From NCBI GenBank assembly GCA_963791635.1, contig CAWBTC010000016.1:7603-71602 (forward strand): a stretch of DNA of 64,000 nucleotides, written 5' to 3'. Positions within the stretch are counted from its first letter, which is position 1, and each line of letters opens with the position of its first letter. The position numbers were made by a program, and so were the translations under genes. Positions 8,802 through 18,265 of this stretch are shown here, piece after piece. Under the pieces are notes generated by a model. The model saw nothing but the letters and a program-made list of their open reading frames with translations, searched no databases and had not been told where the DNA came from. This DNA is from VFMC01 sp963791635. GTDB taxonomy: Bacteria; Actinomycetota; Acidimicrobiia; Acidimicrobiales; Ilumatobacteraceae.

Positions 8802-9776
8802 ATGACTACTGTCGCCCGGATGCTCGCGGTAGCCGGTGACGCAAGCCGTGACGTCGCGTCGAATGCGACCGGTTCAGCGCTCGTGGCGACGGTCATCCTC
8901 CTGGCCGCCAGCGCGGCTGGCGTCTGGTGGCTGGGCCGCGGTCGAACTGTTCACCGGCCACTCGCCTGGTTCTCAGCGCTCGGATCGGTCGCCGTTGCCG
9001 TCTCGTTCACCTTGGCTCGGGACGGTGCACCTGAGACGTTCCGGCCCGGCGACGTGTTGGCATGGGCGGGGTCGGGCTGGGATCGACTGGGTCACGGCGA
9101 TCTGCTCGGCAGCAGCCAGTTCCTGCTGAACGTCGCCTTGCTCGTCCCGGCCGGTGTCGCATGGGTCTGGCTGACCCGGCGACCGGGACGAACGCTGCTC
9201 GGACTCGCCGGGCTCTCGATGCTCATCGAGAGCGTGCAGGCGGTCACCGCGCTCGGCGCCGCTGACATCACCGACGTCGTCGCCAACACCGTCGGTGCTG
9301 CTGTCGGCGTGGCAGCGGGCGCGTTCGTCTCGACGGGGATCGATCGCTCGGGCGGGTCGGATCCCTCACCCGCCGTGGGGCGGAAACGTGCCGTCGTCGC
9401 CGTGGGTACCGCCGTCGCTGTATCCGCCGCTGTCATCGTGTTGATGGGAGGCGCCGATCGGCACCAGCGGGGCATCCGCCACGAGCTGGAGCACGCGTTT
9501 TCCGATACGAGCTACGCCGAGCTCGATGCCGTGTTGCGGGGCGATCCGGACGCTCCCGATCGGCTCGGCCCCGGCGCACGATTCGACGACAGCGAGCAGA
9601 TCTTCGGAGCGATCTCGGTACGCGCCGACGGTTTCCGCTACACCGAGAACCAGATCGAGCTGCGATGGCCGGCGCTGTTCTTCGGGCTCCGGCGATGCGT
9701 GTACGTGACCTGGACACCGACTGCCGTCAACCTCAACGATCGTTCTGGATCGGCGTGCACCGACTTCATCGGCTGA
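8802..9776 (+). CDS. VanZ-like membrane protein
   Basis: 324 residues. The first half is a polytopic membrane domain: TM segments near residues 25-45, 55-72, 108-126, 135-155 and 158-176. It carries the VanZ-family pattern, with LLNVALLVPAGVAW, the Glu/Gln pair in IESVQAV, and DITDVVANTVGAAVG. A further hydrophobic segment (~195-212) precedes a soluble ~110-residue C-terminal domain without recognised homology. VanZ proteins are linked to teicoplanin resistance in enterococci, but most relatives have no known role. The next repeat copy starts 25 bases after the stop. Confidence 0.75.
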   Translation: MTTVARMLAVAGDASRDVASNATGSALVATVILLAASAAGVWWLGRGRTVHRPLAWFSALGSVAVAVSFTLARDGAPETFRPGDVLAWAGSGWDRLGHGDLLGSSQFLLNVALLVPAGVAWVWLTRRPGRTLLGLAGLSMLIESVQAVTALGAADITDVVANTVGAAVGVAAGAFVSTGIDRSGGSDPSPAVGRKRAVVAVGTAVAVSAAVIVLMGGADRHQRGIRHELEHAFSDTSYAELDAVLRGDPDAPDRLGPGARFDDSEQIFGAISVRADGFRYTENQIELRWPALFFGLRRCVYVTWTPTAVNLNDRSGSACTDFIG

Positions 9777-9801
9777 TCCACGAGAAGGAGACTGACAACG
9801 T

Positions 9802-9878
9802 CCCGCGTTCGGGGGCAGTGCAGATGCGATGATCTGAGCGCCGGCCGCTCTTGCAGGAAGCGCACATACCGGGCATCA
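9802..9878 (+). repeat. Dispersed intergenic repeat, copy 4
   Basis: CCCGCGTTCGGGGGCA followed by GTGCAGATGCGATGATCTG and CGCTCTTGCAGGAAGCGC aligns with 4704-4780 through its length with small gaps. It lies between the VanZ-like gene and the propeller lipoprotein. Confidence 0.65.
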
Positions 9879-9995
9879 CGTGAGCATTAGGTGCGGGTGG
9901 TCAGGCTGGAATCAGGGTCGAATGACCCTTGACAATGCTGGGTGGATGAGCTTTCGGTGAGAAAACAGTTCACGAGTGCGAATGAGGGGGTCCTC

Positions 9996-11111
9996 ATGCG
10001 TCGGCTTTCCATCATCTTGGTTGGGATCTGTGGACTGTTCGTCGGATGCAGCCCGGATGGCCGATCGACCAGCGAGTCGGTGGGGGTGGGATCAACGGAA
10101 GCGGCAACCGCTACCGAAGCTTCTCCCGCGGTCGTGGACACGACGGCGACAACCGTCACCAGCACCACGATCGTCAACAGCACGACGACGGTCACGACCG
10201 CTGCGCCCGAACCTTCTGTGCCGATCGACACGCCGATCGCTTCGGCGGCGGTGGCGTTCACTCTCCCCGAGGGCTTCGAGTATCCCGAAGGGATCGCGGT
10301 CGACCCCGCCAGCGGGCGGGCATATGTGACCTCCACCCCAACCGGTGCGGTGGCCGTCGCCGAACCCGGAGCGGACGTTGCGTCGGTGTGGCTGCCCGCG
10401 GGCACAGACGGTCGGACTCTGACGCTCGGCATCGAGTTCGACACCGACAGCCTCTGGCTGGTCTCTCCACCCGCGATCTGGGAGTACGGAGTCGACGGTG
10501 GTCTGCGTGGTCACCACGTAGCAGCCGAGAGCGGATTCCTCAACGATCTCGCGATCACCGACCAGGGCATCTACGTGACGGACTCCTCCAAACCAGTGCT
10601 GTGGTTCCTGCCCAACGGCTCGAGCGCAGACGCACCCCTTGTGCCAATCGACTTCTTCATGACCGAGGATGCGATGGGCGAGCCGTTCCAGTTGAACGGA
10701 ATCGAAGCTCTCGACGACGGCACCCTGTTGGCGGTCCACTTCTCGAACGGCCAGCTCTTCCACATCGACGCCCGCTCGTACCCCAGCGGTGGGATTACCA
10801 TCGGGTCGGTTGATCTCGGCGGGTACCTGCTCACGGTGGGGGACGGTATGAGAGCCAGAGGCAATGTGCTCTGGGTGACACGCGGCGCTGCGGGTGACAC
10901 CATCGACCGGGTCGCCCTGTGCCCGTCGCACGACTGTGGCATCGTCGTCGCCGGATTGCCGGATCCGGCGCTGTCATTCCCCACCGACGTCGAACTACGC
11001 GGTGACCAACTCCTCGTCGTGAACTCGCAATTCGACAACGGTGGCGGGCTGGGCAACGGAGTACCGACGAAACCGTTCTTCGTGTCAGCCATCTCGATCA
11101 TGGCTCTCTGA
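9996..11111 (+). CDS. Secreted beta-propeller lipoprotein (SMP-30/NHL-like)
   Basis: 371 residues from the ATG at 9996, preceded by GAGGGG. The start fits the lipoprotein signal peptide MRRLSIILVGICGLFVGCS (lipobox FVGC, Cys ~18). A Ser/Thr/Val-rich linker (residues ~25-75) leads to repeated propeller blades, with FEYPEGIAVDPASGRAYVTS, FLNDLAITDQGIYVTDSS, LNGIEALDDGTLLAVHF and FPTDVELRGDQLLVV. That is the pattern of the gluconolactonase/SMP-30 and NHL families. It is anchored on the outer face of the membrane; ligand unknown. Confidence 0.78.
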   Translation: MRRLSIILVGICGLFVGCSPDGRSTSESVGVGSTEAATATEASPAVVDTTATTVTSTTIVNSTTTVTTAAPEPSVPIDTPIASAAVAFTLPEGFEYPEGIAVDPASGRAYVTSTPTGAVAVAEPGADVASVWLPAGTDGRTLTLGIEFDTDSLWLVSPPAIWEYGVDGGLRGHHVAAESGFLNDLAITDQGIYVTDSSKPVLWFLPNGSSADAPLVPIDFFMTEDAMGEPFQLNGIEALDDGTLLAVHFSNGQLFHIDARSYPSGGITIGSVDLGGYLLTVGDGMRARGNVLWVTRGAAGDTIDRVALCPSHDCGIVVAGLPDPALSFPTDVELRGDQLLVVNSQFDNGGGLGNGVPTKPFFVSAISIMAL

Positions 11112-11642
11112 CGGCTGCCCGACGCCTCACCGATCCTCCCGAGCTGCACGATCGGCGCACACGTCGACAAGTTCAGTCCGTCGACAGCGGTCGGACTCGT
11201 CCCACGCAGATCTGTGGCTCGCTCGGCGCTATCTGACCCACCCCCCTCGGGGAGCGCATAACGACGGCCCCGAGGCGGCGCCGGCACGCGCTGGCCCGTG
11301 GCAAAGGTTCCGGTGTGCCGCGCTCACGAACATCGGTCACGGATCACGCTCAGCGGTCGATCGGCCGTCAGCGGGCAATGGCGGATGGCCACCCTTGGGC
11401 AGCGCCCGATGGCCGCCGACACCAATGCTGGTTCGCGCTGGTCCGAGCTGGTTCGCGTTCGCGCGACATCTCATCGGATGTGATCGCCGCTCGCGTCTCG
11501 GGTGACCCCGGGGGACGGGCGGCACCTGGCGAGTCACCCGTCAATCACACTCGATCACCCTGTCGTGTTCGGCCCCTCCGGGGACGGTCTGGCCAGAAGC
11601 CACACGGATCGTGGCTCGGATCACGCTCACGGAGGAATCGAG
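11112..11642. other. 530-bp intergenic region with repeat copy 5 (11221-11280)
   Basis: No coding signal. It contains GCTCGGCGCTA (11221-11231) and GAGCGCATAACGACGG (11252-11267), both shared with the 7.3-kb repeat, then a degenerate GGCGCCGGCACGCG. The right end must hold the promoter of the next gene, which has a strong GGAGGA ribosome site. Confidence 0.55.
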
Positions 11643-12368
11643 ATGTCCACCCGGACCATCGAGTCGACGCACCATCGGCTCACGTCATCGCACAAGAACG
11701 CGCAGCGCTCCCTGCACACCGTCCAGGTAGAGGTCGCGAACCCGTGGGCCGGCCGCCAGTCGCCGTGCACCCCAGCCGAGGAGCTCGCCTTCGTCGAAAC
11801 GCTCGAAGTGCTCAGCGGTGACCACGACGTCGACGAGTTCGAACGCCGGGACGTCACCGTGCTCATCACCGCGCTTCGTTGTGGTCTCACCCCAGATGTG
11901 CTGCTCGCACAGGCACCCGGAGCGCGTCCCTCCCGCCTTCTCGCCGCCCACCGCGAACTCGAGGGTCGACGGCTCATCGCCGAGCACGCCTGGCGCACGA
12001 TCAGCGTCGACCCCACACCGGTCACGTTCGAGACGTTCGCTTCGTGCGCCGCCGAGCTGCTGCCTGCTGTCATCAGCCAGGTGGCGCTGTACGCGCACGA
12101 CCAGGCACGCCTCGGCGCCGCCATCGAGGACGTCGCCGATCAGGTGACCCGCACAACGCGCAGGGTGCGGATGCTCGAGCAGCGCCTGGGCGAGACCGCG
12201 ACCGATCCCGACAAGGCACGCGAGCTCGGTACGTTGCTGTACGACTTGCACGGTCAGGGCGCGTGGAGTCTGCCGACGTTCCTGCCGTCACGCGTGGGTT
12301 CGCTCGTGCCTTTGCGCATCGGTGCGCTCCTCGGTGACGACATCACGGCGCAACGGCGCGCCAGCTGA
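11643..12368 (+). CDS. Hypothetical protein, mainly helical
   Basis: 241 residues from the ATG at 11643 behind GGAGGAATCGAG; the frame is open upstream but that part looks non-coding. No family recognised. It is predicted soluble and helical, with Ala/Arg/Leu-rich stretches (ELEGRRLIAEHAWR, TRRVRMLEQRLGE). A small winged-helix-like start (AEELAFVETLEVL ... RRDVTVLITALRCGLTPDVLL) may be a helix-turn-helix. It is the first of four co-directional genes ending in whiB. Confidence 0.7.
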   Translation: MSTRTIESTHHRLTSSHKNAQRSLHTVQVEVANPWAGRQSPCTPAEELAFVETLEVLSGDHDVDEFERRDVTVLITALRCGLTPDVLLAQAPGARPSRLLAAHRELEGRRLIAEHAWRTISVDPTPVTFETFASCAAELLPAVISQVALYAHDQARLGAAIEDVADQVTRTTRRVRMLEQRLGETATDPDKARELGTLLYDLHGQGAWSLPTFLPSRVGSLVPLRIGALLGDDITAQRRAS

Positions 12369-12554
12369 ACGAACGCGCCGACCACCACCGACCCCATCCC
12401 CAGGGGGACACGATTCGCCCGTCGCCCGCTGTCAGCAGACGGCGGGCGGCGGCGCGTCCTGCGGACAACTCGCGGTCAGCCAGAACCACCGGCGCAGGAA
12501 GGCCGAGGCGGGCCTGACGTACGATCGATCCATGGCCTCCGCGCGACCAGCACG

Positions 12555-13475
12555 ATGAGTCCGCCCGGCCCCTCGGCGCGGACGCCGGCGGACGCGTGGG
12601 TGCGTCTGCCGCCCACCGATCTCCTCGCAGCAGTCCAGCTGCAGCCCGCGCCGGACATTCCGCTCGCGTCGATTCGCGAGCTGTTGCGACCGCTCCACGA
12701 CGCGAACGGCCAGCTCGTCGATTGGCTGCTCGTCGCTTCCGGATTCGAACACCACGACGCCGTCAGCGAGTACTGGCGCTGGCGAAACACGTGGCGACGT
12801 CACTGGCCCATCGGCCCGATCAGCAACGTCGCCAGCCTCATCGATGTGATCGCCGACATCGAGCACGATCGCGACCGAGGGCTCGACCAACTGCTCGCGG
12901 CAGTGCTGGCCGCGGCGGGACGACCGGTCACCGTCTCACCCGACGAAGCGCCGGCCCTCATCACCGGACTCGTCACGGTCCGCCTCGCGCTCTCGGTCGA
13001 CGACCGGACGGGGCACGGCATCGTCGACGACATGCCCGCACTGTCGCGCGGCGCCGGCTTGGCACGCACCTGGGTGACGCCCGCCGGATCTCACGACTCC
13101 GATCCCTCCGAACACGACGTGATGCTCGGCGGCACACCCACGTCAGCCGTCGTGCTGCGCCCCGATGCCGGCGCGTCGGGGCTCGTCGTGCTGCACGGCG
13201 GCCCACCACACGAGGCGTTCACCGGCGTGACAGCAGTCGACCTGCGCGGCGAGCACGCGATCGTGCTCAACGACCGCGGGACCTCGCTCCGCCTCGATCT
13301 CTACGAGGCGCGGCCGCTGTCATGGCTGGTCCCTCGCTCGTTGCGCTGGCACGTGCGCGCCGTGCCAATCGTAACCGTGTGGGCACTGCTGTTCGAGGGC
13401 CTCGGAGCAGCGCTCGCAACAGCAGCGTCGTCGGGGGAGCCGCTGGTGATCTCGGGTGACGTCGAGGTTGCCTGA
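12555..13475 (+). CDS. Hypothetical protein
   Basis: 306 residues from the ATG at 12555. No family recognised. The N-terminal half is helical (DVIADIEHDRDRGLDQLL). The C-terminal half is strand-rich (ASGLVVLHGGPPHEAF, ITLNDRGTSLRLDL-like pattern) and ends with a hydrophobic helix and VISGDVEVA. Coding is supported by strong GC3 bias in this frame. It has the same direction and spacing pattern as its neighbours at 11643 and 13546. Confidence 0.65.
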   Translation: MSPPGPSARTPADAWVRLPPTDLLAAVQLQPAPDIPLASIRELLRPLHDANGQLVDWLLVASGFEHHDAVSEYWRWRNTWRRHWPIGPISNVASLIDVIADIEHDRDRGLDQLLAAVLAAAGRPVTVSPDEAPALITGLVTVRLALSVDDRTGHGIVDDMPALSRGAGLARTWVTPAGSHDSDPSEHDVMLGGTPTSAVVLRPDAGASGLVVLHGGPPHEAFTGVTAVDLRGEHAIVLNDRGTSLRLDLYEARPLSWLVPRSLRWHVRAVPIVTVWALLFEGLGAALATAASSGEPLVISGDVEVA

Positions 13476-13545
13476 CCTGGGACGGACGACAACCCGACGA
13501 GGTGCTTGCCACGACGGGGGGCACTCGGGACAGTCTCTTTGCGTG

Positions 13546-14058
13546 ATGAGCGACACGACCGAGAACGTCCGCGATGCCCTCAGCAGCATGTACGGCGCTG
13601 TCGCCGCGCTGATCCGCGAGGACCGGATCGGGATGGAGTTGCTGCTCGACGATCTGCGTGGGAGCTTCGAGGACCTCACCGAGCTGTTGGCGACGCTGGC
13701 CTTCGCCACGCTCGATCGCCTCGACGCTGCGCTCACCAGCGGCGCCGCGCTGTCACCTCGAGAGACGCGTGGCCTGGCCCAGCACCTCCTCACCGAGGCG
13801 CATCGCTACGCCCTCGTCGATGCGATCCCTGTGCAAGCTGCGGCTCGGCGCCTCGACGCAGTTCGTTGCCACGATCACGAGTTCGTCGCTGCCGAGGTGA
13901 TGCACGCCCGAACCGTGGCCTCCGACGCCGAACTGCTCTTCGGCGCCGTGGCCCTGCTGGCCGCGACGGTGAACGTGTGGGCCGACCGGTCCGGTCGCGC
14001 GATGCACAAGGCGATTGCCGATCTCTGCCTCGCAGCATCGGTCGAGCCCGCCGCCTGA
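13546..14058 (+). CDS. Hypothetical helical protein
   Basis: 170 residues from the ATG at 13546 (MSDTTENVRDALSS); an upstream in-frame start would add an unlikely N-terminus. It is almost entirely alpha-helical, with repeated leucine heptads (MELLLDDLRGSFEDLTELL, ATLAFATLDRLDAAL), so probably an oligomeric bundle. No known domain. It lies between an unknown gene and whiB. Confidence 0.65.
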   Translation: MSDTTENVRDALSSMYGAVAALIREDRIGMELLLDDLRGSFEDLTELLATLAFATLDRLDAALTSGAALSPRETRGLAQHLLTEAHRYALVDAIPVQAAARRLDAVRCHDHEFVAAEVMHARTVASDAELLFGAVALLAATVNVWADRSGRAMHKAIADLCLAASVEPAA

Positions 14059-14217
14059 CCGCTCTCCGGTTCACCGGTTCACCGGTTCCGCGTGTTCTCG
14101 AAGATTTCGGTTGCGCACCGGAGCGCGCGCCGGACGGTCAGGTCCAGCGGTCGATGCAACCGACCGCCACGTCGAGCGAGGATCGCCCGACGCGCTCACA
14201 CGAGGAGACCCAACCAC

Positions 14218-14520
14218 ATGGCTGCTGCCCGCCCGCTGGACGAACTGATCGAGCACACACCCGAGCTGCCCTGGCTCGACGATGCAGCATGCGGTGATCT
14301 CGACATCGCTCGTCTCGACCTTTTCTTCGTCGAGGCAGGACGCACGATCGCGTCGTCGACGGTCGCCTTGTGCCGGAAGTGCCCCGTGCGTCGCGCCTGT
14401 CTCGACCACGCCTACCAGCACGAGATCGTGAGCGGCTACTTCGGTGGCGTCTCGCCCGGTCGCCGTCGCGTGCTCAGCCACGCGGAGGCCATCGCCGAGA
14501 TCGAACGCGACGGTCGCTGA
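14218..14520 (+). CDS. WhiB-family iron-sulfur transcription regulator
   Basis: 100 residues from the ATG at 14218. The four iron-sulfur cysteines are present in the family order: DAACGD, then CRKCPVRRAC (CxxC and x5 C). A GVSPGRRR segment takes the place of the usual G(V/I)WGG turn and basic tail. WhiB proteins carry a [4Fe-4S] cluster and regulate transcription with the primary sigma in Actinobacteria only, which supports the phylum assignment. The turn variation may change the sigma contact. Confidence 0.92.
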   Translation: MAAARPLDELIEHTPELPWLDDAACGDLDIARLDLFFVEAGRTIASSTVALCRKCPVRRACLDHAYQHEIVSGYFGGVSPGRRRVLSHAEAIAEIERDGR

Positions 14521-14752
14521 CCCGGCGTCACCGTGTGATCGACCGGATCGGCAGACACCGCGAGGTCGCTCCACGACGCAGTGATCGACGCAGTGATCGA
14601 TGGACGAATCGCTGGAACCAACGCTGAGTGCCTTTACAGCTGCCTTCCCATGGCGTATACCGACCACATCGATGTTGGCTGAGCCTCACTGAAGAGCAGC
14701 ACCAGTTGCACCGGTACTGAGGAGTCCCGTGTCAAGCGCCGAGGGACCAACA
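14521..14752. promoter_or_regulatory. Intergenic region with a short direct repeat
   Basis: 230 bp between whiB and the RCC1 gene. It contains GACGCAGTGATC twice in tandem (near 14574-14600) and presumably the RCC1 gene promoter. No terminator hairpin with a T-run is evident. Confidence 0.35.
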
Positions 14753-17177
14753 ATGCTTTCCTCGAGAGCTGATCGGGGGCGGAGGATGCGCAGACGAATG
14801 GGCGCCGTGATAGTGGTCGGTGTCGCGGTCGCGTCGGTGATGAATCTTGGACTGCATGTCGAGGCTCGATCGGCACGAGCGGCCGATGTGTCCGCGGTGG
14901 GCGGCTCGGGGCTGATCGCCACCGGTGACGACCACACGCTGGTGGTGCGTACGGATGGGAGCGTCTGGGCGTTCGGCTACAACGGCTTTGGGCAGTTGGG
15001 TCATGCGGAGGGCTCGACGCCGGTGGCGAGGCGGGTGGCGGGGCTGTCGGGGATCGTCGCCGTGGCGGCGGGGTCTGGCCATAGCTTGGCGTTGCGTTCG
15101 GATGGCACGGTCTGGGCCTTCGGCTACAACCGCTATGGCGAGTTGGGCAGCGCGACGAACAATGGGACCAACAACGCCAACCCGGTGCCGGCGATGGTTG
15201 CCGGCCTGTCGGGGATCGTCGCCATCGCAGCGGGCTACGACCACAGCCTGGCACTGGACTCGGATGGCGTCGTTTGGGCCTTCGGCAACAATCGGTACGA
15301 TCAGTTGGGCACGTTGTCGAACTTCGGAGCGAGCGCGGCCAACCCGGTACCGGCGGTGGTGTTCATCTTCGGCACGGCGCGGGTGAAGGCAATCGCCGCC
15401 GGCAACGGCTTCAGCCTGGTGGTGCGGACCGATGGCACAGTCGTGTCGTTCGGCAACAACTACTACGGTCAACTGGGTCGGGCGACGAACAACCTGACCG
15501 CCAACCCGAATCATCCGATGCCGGTGGTGGGGTTGTCGGACGTGACGGCCGTCGCGGCCGGCTACGACTACAGCTTGGTGCTCGGGTCAGACGGCACGGT
15601 CCTGTCGTTTGGCCACAACAGCTCCGGTGAGCTGGGGCGGCCCGAGAACAACACCGCGAATCCGGTACCAACGGACGTGGGGTTGTCACAGGTGACCGCG
15701 ATCGCTGCGTACTACCAGAGCCTGGTGCTTCGCTCAGACGGCACCGTCGTGTCGTTCGGCTGGAACCGGCACGGTCAGTTGGGTCGGGCAGCGAACGACA
15801 ATGCGAATCCGGTGCCCAGTCTCGTGGCGGGGCTGTCGGGCGTGACCGGGCTCGCCGCCGCAAGTCACCACAGCGTGGTGGTGCGTTCGGACGGCACCGT
15901 TCTCGCGTTCGGTCTCAACAGTTCCGGTCAGCTGGGCGTGGCGACGAATTTCGGGACTGCAACGCCCAATCCGGCGCCCGTGTTCGCAGCGTTCTTGGGC
16001 GTGGCGGCATCGCGCTTCGTCGCGGTGACACCGACACGGGTGTTCGACACCCGGGCCGGCTCCGCGGTGGGCTACACAGGACCCAAACCGGGCGTGGATT
16101 CCACGGTACTGGTGACGCTCGTCGACAGGGCCGGCATCCCCGTCGACGCGAGCGCGGTGACCGGGAACCTGACCGTGACAGAGACCTCCGGCGCGGGGTT
16201 CGTCCAGGTGTTCCCGACCGGCGCAGGAACGCCCGGCGCGTCATCGAACGTGAACGTTGAGCGGGCCGGTCAGACCATCGCCAACGCCATCACCGTCCCC
16301 ATCGGCGCTCGACGGCACTTTGAGTCTGTACTCCCAATCGGGAGCTCATCTGGTGCTCGACATCACCGGCTACTTCGTGCCCACCGTGCAGCCGAACGCG
16401 GCCGGGAGACTCGTCGCCGTGACACCAACGCGGATCTTCGACACCCGCCCCGGCACTGCCCTGAACTACACCGGGACGAAACCAACCTCCGGCTCGACCA
16501 CGCGCGTGCAGGTTATTGGCGTCGGACCGGTGCCGGCGACGAATGTGGCCGCGGTCGTCTTGAACGTGACCGCCACCGAGGCCAGCGCACCAGGCTTCGT
16601 GCAAGTCGCACCGGCCGGCGCACTGGTAGCAGGAACGTCATCCAACTTGAATCTGGAACGCATCGGACAGACCATCCCGAACCAAGTGATCGTCCCGATC
16701 GGCGTCGGTGGCGGAATCGAGATCTTCACCCAATCCGGCACCCATCTCATCGTGGACGCCGCCGCGTACATCACCAGCCCGTCGGCGCCGACATCACTGA
16801 GCGGACTGTTCGTCCCGGTCACTCCCGGTCGCGTGCTCGACACCCGGCCAGGGACAACGACCGGCTACACCGGCCCGACTCCTGGTCCTGGGGTCACCGT
16901 CCGCGTCGATACAAACAACAAGGCCAGCATACCACCCGCAGGTGTCGGCGCCCTGGCGACCAACGTCACCATCACCGAAGCGGCTGCAGCCGGGTTCGTG
17001 CAAGCCGCCGCGACCGGAACGCTGCAGGCAGGGACGTCATCGGTGTTGAACGCCGACCGCGCCGGCCAGACCATCGCCAACAGCGCCATCATCCCGCTCA
17101 GCGACGGCCGCTTCGATCTGTACACCCAATCCGGCGGCCACCTCCTCACCGACGTCTTCGGCTGGTACGTCGCCTGA
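14753..17177 (+). CDS. Secreted RCC1-repeat protein with three VFDTR domains (frameshifted)
   Basis: About 808 codons once a single extra base near 16307-16315 is removed. The order is: signal peptide (GAVIVVGVAVASVMNLGLHV, residues ~17-36); about seven RCC1 repeats to residue ~420, each with HSLALRSDGTVWAFGYNRYG-like text; then three ~130-residue domains starting FVAVTPTRVFDTR, RLVAVTPTRIFDTRPG and FVPVTPGRVLDTRPG. The last domain closes with DVFGWYVA at 17177. The frame changes inside domain 1 (VPIGA / DGTLSLYSQSG). RCC1 repeats form a seven-bladed propeller and the VFDTR domain is frequent in actinobacterial surface proteins. Probably a secreted or wall-associated binding protein. A GTG at 14729 is an alternative start. 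Confidence 0.75.
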
Positions 17178-17291
17178 ACGGTCTTCTCCTCGGTCGCGCG
17201 CCGAGGAGCCTGGGCACTTTCCTCGAGACAAGACCCAACGTCAAACCGAGCGAGTCGTGTGCTGCGGCTGAACGAGGAGGAGTTCGGAGGG

Positions 17292-17942
17292 TCAGGAGAA
17301 CAGGCCCATGCGCAATGCACGAGCCACGGCTTGGGTTCGATCGCGGGCGTTGAGCTTGTCGAGGGTGCGGGCGAGGTGCGTCTTGACCGTGTCGGTCGAG
17401 ATTCCGAGTTCGACACCGACCTCCGCGTTGGTCATCCCTTCGGCCACGCGAGCCAGCACGGTCAGCTCGCGTGCACTCAACGCCTTCATCGTGCGCGCCG
17501 ACTCCGATGCCTGGCGCCGCTGCAGCAGAGCCGTGATCGCCTTCGGATGCAGATGCCGTTCACCGCGCGCCACGGCACGCACTGCAATGCCGAGTGCGTC
17601 CACTGAACACGTCTTCGGTACCACGCCGAGACAGCCGTGTTCGAGAGCTGTCTCCACGATCACCGGCGTCAGTTCGCCGGTGAGCACCACCACACCGGCC
17701 GTCGGATGCGCAGCGAGCAGCTCGGTGATGTGTGCGAACGCAGCACCCTTTGGGCCCATCGACGGCTCGATGACCACGACATCCGGGTTGAGCTCGTCGT
17801 AGGTGCGCAGGAGCCGCCGAGGATCGTCGATCGTGCCGCACACGTCGAGGTCGAGCGCACCGAGGTAGAGCACGGCACCGCGCACGGCAACCACCTGGTC
17901 ATCGGCCACCAGCACGCGGAGGCGACCGTCTTGGTCTGGCAC
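17292..17942 (-). CDS. LuxR-family response regulator with Asp-to-Glu receiver
   Basis: 216 residues. The receiver starts LRVLVADDQ, which keeps the DD acidic pair. The usual phospho-acceptor Asp is replaced by Glu in DVVVIEPSM, while the T/S-K pair near the end is retained (VVVLTGE ... GVVPKT). The helix-turn-helix is canonical: LSARELTVLARVAEGMTNAE and TDTVKTHLARTLDKL. A Glu at this site can mimic the phosphorylated state, so the protein may be constitutively active. It is divergent from cheB across a 319-bp spacer. Confidence 0.88.
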   Translation of the reverse strand: MPDQDGRLRVLVADDQVVAVRGAVLYLGALDLDVCGTIDDPRRLLRTYDELNPDVVVIEPSMGPKGAAFAHITELLAAHPTAGVVVLTGELTPVIVETALEHGCLGVVPKTCSVDALGIAVRAVARGERHLHPKAITALLQRRQASESARTMKALSARELTVLARVAEGMTNAEVGVELGISTDTVKTHLARTLDKLNARDRTQAVARALRMGLFS

Positions 17943-18211
17943 GGCCGAACTCTATTGCGCATCGGCAAACCCGGCGGGCATGCAAGACGGGCACGCGAGG
18001 CGGGCGTGGACGACGGGGATCGGCTGCCGCAGTCGCCCGGTGGGAAACGAAGCGTTCGTTCACGAGAGCCCCCGAACATCGTGGCGCGGAGACCACGCCG
18101 ACGGACAGTCGAAGTCTGAACGTGGCTCGCCCGTCAGCTGCCACCCGAACCCAACGAGAACGTGATCGTCCGCTTCGACGGCGCTCGACCCAGATCACGC
18201 CAGGAGCTGAT
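17943..18211. promoter_or_regulatory. Divergent spacer between response regulator and cheB
   Basis: About 270 bp with no supported gene. It must contain the promoters of both flanking regulators. No obvious operator or terminator was found. Confidence 0.35.
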
Positions 18212-18265
18212 GTGCGGACTCTCATCGTCGATGACTCGCATCCGATGGAGCTCGGTCCGTCGTGA
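18212..18265 (+). other. 17-codon receiver-like leader peptide overlapping cheB
   Basis: A GTG at 18212 opens MRTLIVDDSHPMELGPS and stops at TGA 18263-18265, overlapping the cheB GTG in a GTGA junction. TLIVDDS is the exact beta-1/acidic-pair signature of CheY-like receivers. It may be the scar of a deleted receiver gene or a translated leader coupled to cheB. Confidence 0.4.
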
